A DNA stretch of 55,024 nt. Origin: an uncultured Opitutaceae bacterium (GTDB lineage Bacteria > Verrucomicrobiota > Verrucomicrobiia > Opitutales > Opitutaceae). The stretch spans positions 1 to 55,024 of the forward strand of contig CAIOZY010000061.1 of assembly GCA_903862935.1 (NCBI GenBank). The letters run 5' to 3'. Position numbers and translations under genes: made by a program. Below the pieces are notes generated by a model. That model was not told the origin of the DNA, searched no databases, and saw only the letters and a list, made by a program, of their open reading frames with translations. The stretch's first letter is position 1. Every line of letters begins with the position of its first letter. Of this stretch, positions 52,138 to 55,024 are shown piece by piece.

Positions 52138-52428
52138 GTGACAACGACCGTGAATTGGGGCGATCGCGAACGGGATGACGGATGGAAGGGCGTCATGCCA
52201 GACAGGACAGGACTCTCTGCACATGATCTTCTTCCAATCTCCATGAAGGAATCCACATCCGATGTGATTGGGTGCAGCGATAGGTCGGGCCGAATTTTTT
52301 TGATCAGTCGCCTTCGACAAGAATGCTCTCGATATGGGCGAGGATGTCGGCTCGCCCGGCTCGGGACTTCACCGAACTTGCGAAGACTTCAGGTCGAGCG
52401 GCCCGCCACATGCCCATGGCCTGCGTGA
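52138..52428 (+). CDS. Possible small ORF, unknown, antisense to the engB 3' end
   Basis: 96 codons from GTG (MTTTVNWGDRERDDGWKG...), preceded by GGAGG and a TATAAT. No family recognised. Its last ~125 bp overlap engB on the other strand, and that part (Arg/Pro/Cys-rich) looks like antisense shadow, so only the first ~55 codons could be meaningful. It may be a decayed gene or a chance ORF with good signals. Confidence 0.25.
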   Translation: MTTTVNWGDRERDDGWKGVMPDRTGLSAHDLLPISMKESTSDVIGCSDRSGRIFLISRLRQECSRYGRGCRLARLGTSPNLRRLQVERPATCPWPA

Positions 52429-52903
52429 GAGTCTTGAGGGTAGCGCTTCCGTTCGCCGCCGACCGCCTGTCGGTCTTCGTGAGGATAAGCGCGAAGGGCA
52501 CATCCTGACCCTCGAGCCACTGCAAAAACTCAATATCGATCGATTGCGGCGGCAGGCACGAATCGATAAGGACGAAAACGCATTGAAGATTTTTGCGCCC
52601 CGAAAGATAGCCTGCGACAGCGTCGTTGAATTGGAGGCGGCGATCTTCCGCCACAGCTGCGTAGCCGTAGCCGGGGAGATCGACAAGGCACCAGTTTCCA
52701 TTGACGACGAAAAAATTAATCAGCTGGGTCTTGCCCGGAGTATCGGAGACCTTGGCCAGTTTGCCGCGCTCGGTTAGCAGATTTAGCAGCGAGGATTTCC
52801 CTACGTTGGAACGGCCGACCAGCGCGAATTCGGGCAAGGCCCAATCGGGGCACGAGCGCAAGTCCGGGGCGCTGACTTCGAATTCAGCGGATTTAATCTT
52901 CAC
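52304..52903 (-). CDS. engB: Ribosome-biogenesis GTP-binding protein EngB/YsxC
   Basis: 199 residues. G1 GRSNVGKSSLLN, G2/G3 KVSDTPGKTQLINFF and VDLPGYGYA, G4 TKTDR, and a final SSVKSRAG G5. Needed for 50S assembly. Start GTG 52903; the preceding YkgJ-type gene's TGA overlaps it by 4 bp (GTGA). Confidence 0.95.
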   Translation of the reverse strand: MKIKSAEFEVSAPDLRSCPDWALPEFALVGRSNVGKSSLLNLLTERGKLAKVSDTPGKTQLINFFVVNGNWCLVDLPGYGYAAVAEDRRLQFNDAVAGYLSGRKNLQCVFVLIDSCLPPQSIDIEFLQWLEGQDVPFALILTKTDRRSAANGSATLKTLTQAMGMWRAARPEVFASSVKSRAGRADILAHIESILVEGD

Positions 52904-53208
52904 GAGACTGGGCAGCGTTTCTCAGCCAGAGCTCTGACCGCCATGGTGACCGCCTTCCGACACAAAGGGGATGCCCGTTCAAAAACGCGGCAGGCGGTCG
53001 GCCGACGCTCGTAGATTGAGCAAAACCGGGTGAAGGGATCCAGGGCCATGCACGTGCCGTCGCCGCGCTGTTCCATGCAACGCGTTCCATCGTGCTCGAC
53101 GACCAAGTCCTCCGGCACATTGTCGACGCCCGGCAGGAGCTCGACCACAAGGCGGCAACAACTACCGCAGCCGGGACAGGCGGGAAGATCATCGAAGAGT
53201 TTTAACAT
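52900..53208 (-). CDS. YkgJ-family cysteine cluster protein
   Basis: 102 residues. Cysteines: CPGCGSCC near the N-terminus, then CMEQRGDGTCMALDPFTRFCSIYERRPTACRVF and a further CRK and CPVS; this is the CxxCxxCC...C...C...C pattern of YkgJ/UPF0153 proteins, presumed Zn or Fe-S binders. Start ATG 53208 (MLKLFDDLPACPGCG); the open frame to 53286 adds no family sequence. Coupled to engB. Confidence 0.85.
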   Translation of the reverse strand: MLKLFDDLPACPGCGSCCRLVVELLPGVDNVPEDLVVEHDGTRCMEQRGDGTCMALDPFTRFCSIYERRPTACRVFERASPLCRKAVTMAVRALAEKRCPVS

Positions 53209-53599
53209 CGGTAATTGGACGATCATGCACAGATGGACACCCGCGGCGATCTTTCGTCGTCGGCCACCGACGCGCCAGCCCTGCATTTCCTATGGGTCAA
53301 GAGGGGGTCGTGTAGCGTCGGGGTTGGACCAACGAGTAGCGGGTTGAAATGATTCAACGCCCGTGTTCGCGACAACCTGGACCTGCTTTGCCTAGAGAAC
53401 GGAGCGCGTGCACCGAAGCGCCAGCTGTCTCAAATATTCGCCGGAGTTCGGGCGGGCGCCTTGGAAAGCTCTATGATGCGTATCCGTGCGTTTTCCGCCA
53501 AGAAATTCTAACAAATTTCACCGGATGACTCATTTCCTGTGAATCCGCTCGCAACCAATTGTTCTGAGGCCTACTAGCCTTAGTTGTTTCACTCTCCCT
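53209..53599. other. 391-bp intergenic region, no gene recognised
   Basis: Between the engB unit's start and the sigma-like remnant. It must hold the promoter of the YkgJ/engB pair. No ORF, RNA or repeat that I can support; short Cys/Arg-rich frames opposite the YkgJ gene are shadows. Confidence 0.45.
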
Positions 53600-53703
53600 G
53601 TGTCACCCCAAGACCCAGAAGAAGCACTCTGGTTTGTGACTGAACTCCAGCCTCAAGAACCACTGTTGCGCGCCTGGTTACGGGGAAGAGGAGCGGCCGG
53701 CGC
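53600..53703 (+). pseudogene. N-terminal fragment of an ECF-type sigma factor
   Basis: From GTG 53600: PEEALWFVTELQPQEPLLRAWLRGRGAA. This looks like the start of Opitutaceae ECF sigma factors, which open RWFxEEVQPHEPALRAWLRGRFP before region 2 (recalled, not searched). After about 33 residues the match stops and the frame runs into unrelated sequence (LTLHTMAGVGRRLCARV). No region 2 or region 4 follows in any frame. Only ~25 residues support this call. Confidence 0.45.
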
Positions 53704-53748
53704 GGATATCTTGACGTTGCATACTATGGCGGGGGTGGGGAGGAGACT

Positions 53749-54189
53749 GTGCGCGCGGGTATATCCGGAGCGATCGTGCCGCACAAGCTCCTGGCTTCGG
53801 TTGCGTTGCTCTTCAACGACTATGGCGGCAATGTAAGAAACGTCTTTTTTAACAGGACAGTAAATAGCCACCAAATCGAGGGCGGTCGCGCGAAGTTTGT
53901 CCTGACGCCGTCAACGAGCTTCAAGGCGACCGTTATCGCATACTGCGTGAACACACGTTCCACCCCTACGCAGGACGGGCCTGTCACAATCGCGTCCACT
54001 ACAGCTTTCCCCTCGGGCGTCGTTACGCCGCTGAATCCAGTCGTTGCGAACGCAATCCTGCCCGTTGTGGCTAACCATGGCTTCATTGGGAGGACACCCG
54101 AACAGACGCGCGACGCTAGTCTGAAGGCGCTTGCGGCGATATTTCAGTTCATCGACGAGACGATTGGCACGGGTCCCGACTCGAGGTGA
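53749..54189 (+). CDS. Hypothetical protein, no family recognised
   Basis: 146 codons from GTG 53749 (MRAGISGAIVPHKLLASVALLFNDYGGNVRNVFFNRTVNS...); the frame is open from 53644 but has no earlier start. Composition is balanced and amino-acid use looks coding, with hydrophobic strands (IVPHKLLASVALLF, KATVIAYC, VVANAILPVVANHGF) but no signal peptide or named motif. It may be the remainder of a longer gene cut by the same event that truncated the sigma-like gene. Confidence 0.4.
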   Translation: MRAGISGAIVPHKLLASVALLFNDYGGNVRNVFFNRTVNSHQIEGGRAKFVLTPSTSFKATVIAYCVNTRSTPTQDGPVTIASTTAFPSGVVTPLNPVVANAILPVVANHGFIGRTPEQTRDASLKALAAIFQFIDETIGTGPDSR

Positions 54190-54211
54190 TAGAGCGACCG
54201 TGGAACAGGGC

Positions 54212-54652
54212 ATGCCACATGCTGTAGAAGCTAAGCCCGGAGATTGTCGCGCTACCACGTTTGGCGACAGGGAAGATGAGCAACAGGAGCGGCCACCATG
54301 GCCGTGCGTGAATCGCTCCTGCGTCTGCTACGGGCAAATGGTGATCTTGGCCGGGCACCGTTCCCCTGGTTCCGATACATGGCGCTTTCGGTGCCCGACC
54401 TGCTTGGTCGCTTACAGGAGACCAAATCCGCTCCGTCGGCATCGGGACGACACTTTCGATTTCAGGATCTCTGGTCTCACAGCCGAGCAGCAGGAGGAAT
54501 TTAAGACAGTTTGGTGGAATCCTAGCCTGCGATGGGGTGATTTACAGAGGCGTTTCGGCATGGATAGGACGCACCTCCGAAAAGTAGCAACTCGATTGGG
54601 CCTGCCCGGTATGCCGGGCCGCTCTATCTGCAATCAGGTCAGAGTCAGATGA
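54212..54652 (+). CDS. TnsD/TniQ C-terminus-like protein (zinc ribbon + HTH), probably a fragment
   Basis: 146 residues. RPPWPCVNRSCVCYGQMVI (Cys32, Cys37) and FRCPTCLVAYRRP (Cys61, Cys64) resemble the zinc ribbon of the TnsD C-terminal region (GPWPCxNxxCxHYGxxVI...FxCxxCGFxYRR). LTAEQQEEFKTVWWNPSLRWGDLQRRFGMDRTHLRKVATRLGLP then resembles its HTH tail. The N-terminal TniQ domain is missing upstream, so it is either a truncated target-selector of a Tn7-like element or a stand-alone derivative. ATG 54212 is chosen; 54131 is possible. It lies 143 bp before tRNA-Cys. Confidence 0.5.
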   Translation: MPHAVEAKPGDCRATTFGDREDEQQERPPWPCVNRSCVCYGQMVILAGHRSPGSDTWRFRCPTCLVAYRRPNPLRRHRDDTFDFRISGLTAEQQEEFKTVWWNPSLRWGDLQRRFGMDRTHLRKVATRLGLPGMPGRSICNQVRVR

Positions 54653-54746
54653 TTTGCCCACCTGAAACGGGACTAACTCCGGTGTTCCTCGTTATTCCGC
54701 AGGCTGTGCGCTGCGATCGGGATAGGTTTTCGAATTTTCCTTGCTG

Positions 54747-54780
54747 TTGACTTCCGGCGGACGCTATTAAGTTAAGTTCT
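54747..54780 (+). promoter_or_regulatory. Probable tRNA-Cys promoter
   Basis: TTGACT at 54747-54752 is a good -35. About 17 bp downstream lies the AT-rich AGTTAA/TTAAGT stretch as a weak -10. It lies ~45 bp before the tRNA start. Confidence 0.35.
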
Positions 54781-54795
54781 CTCCTAGGAATATAG

Positions 54796-55024
<229 letters not shown>

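Noticed and set aside
52000-54795. Clean integrated genomic island between the two tRNA-Cys copies
   Set aside because: No integrase, the repeat is the 5' not the 3' half of the tRNA, and engB (core gene) is inside; only listed as one possible explanation.

Overview
The window is a GC-rich bacterial chromosome segment, most likely from the Verrucomicrobiota and within that the Opitutales/Opitutaceae. This is an inference. It rests on very high GC over about 1-45 kb, sparse Shine-Dalgarno motifs, many ATGA stop/start overlaps, a PEP-CTERM surface protein, a compact minus-strand purD operon, and the style of an ECF sigma-factor remnant. No ribosomal or phylogenetic marker was compared.

Left part (1-11 kb): the 5' end of an IS630-type transposase runs off the left edge. 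A compact minus-strand group follows (from 8401 down to 141). It reads: a two-domain nucleotide protein (dCTP-deaminase-like fold plus LOG domain), purD, a secreted unknown protein, a low-molecular-weight phosphatase, glyA, an MFS exporter and a lipoprotein with aspartyl-protease and PDZ domains. On the plus strand are an FKBP isomerase with a clear terminator, shikimate kinase and queG.

Middle part (11-31 kb): 11.0-17.2 kb looks like a small lipid or glycolipid biosynthesis cluster: thioesterase, GT4 glycosyltransferase, ACP-dehydratase fusion, ketosynthase, SDR reductase and an MGDG-synthase-like glycosyltransferase. A ferredoxin and an adenylate kinase with a structured leader follow. Minus-strand genes at 18.3-23.2 kb encode a fused 2-oxoacid:ferredoxin oxidoreductase and a fused ADP-forming acyl-CoA synthetase, which together form an ATP-yielding 2-oxoacid module. 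Then come DMT and TerC membrane proteins, RarD, a DUF2339 protein, and a three-gene catabolic module (HpcH aldolase, DapA-like lyase, amidohydrolase-like protein with a damaged metal site).

Right part (31-45 kb): mainly housekeeping and regulatory genes: phosphatase, GNAT, Gre factor, U32 RNA-hydroxylation protein, PAS/SpoIIE phosphatase, aminotransferase, P-II next to gdhA, threonine aldolase, YbaK, acyl-ACP thioesterase, a fucose-isomerase-like protein and a PEP-CTERM protein. Most are intact and closely packed.

From about 45.5 kb to the end the DNA is looser, more AT-rich and mosaic. It holds lone membrane and secreted proteins, a large four-PAS hybrid histidine kinase and a DUF4242 protein. 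It also holds a degenerate 5' half of tRNA-Cys, engB with a YkgJ-type gene, a truncated ECF-sigma-like start, an unknown ORF, a TnsD-C-terminus-like zinc-ribbon/HTH protein, and an intact tRNA-Cys 143 bp after it. This end looks like a site of past insertion and decay.
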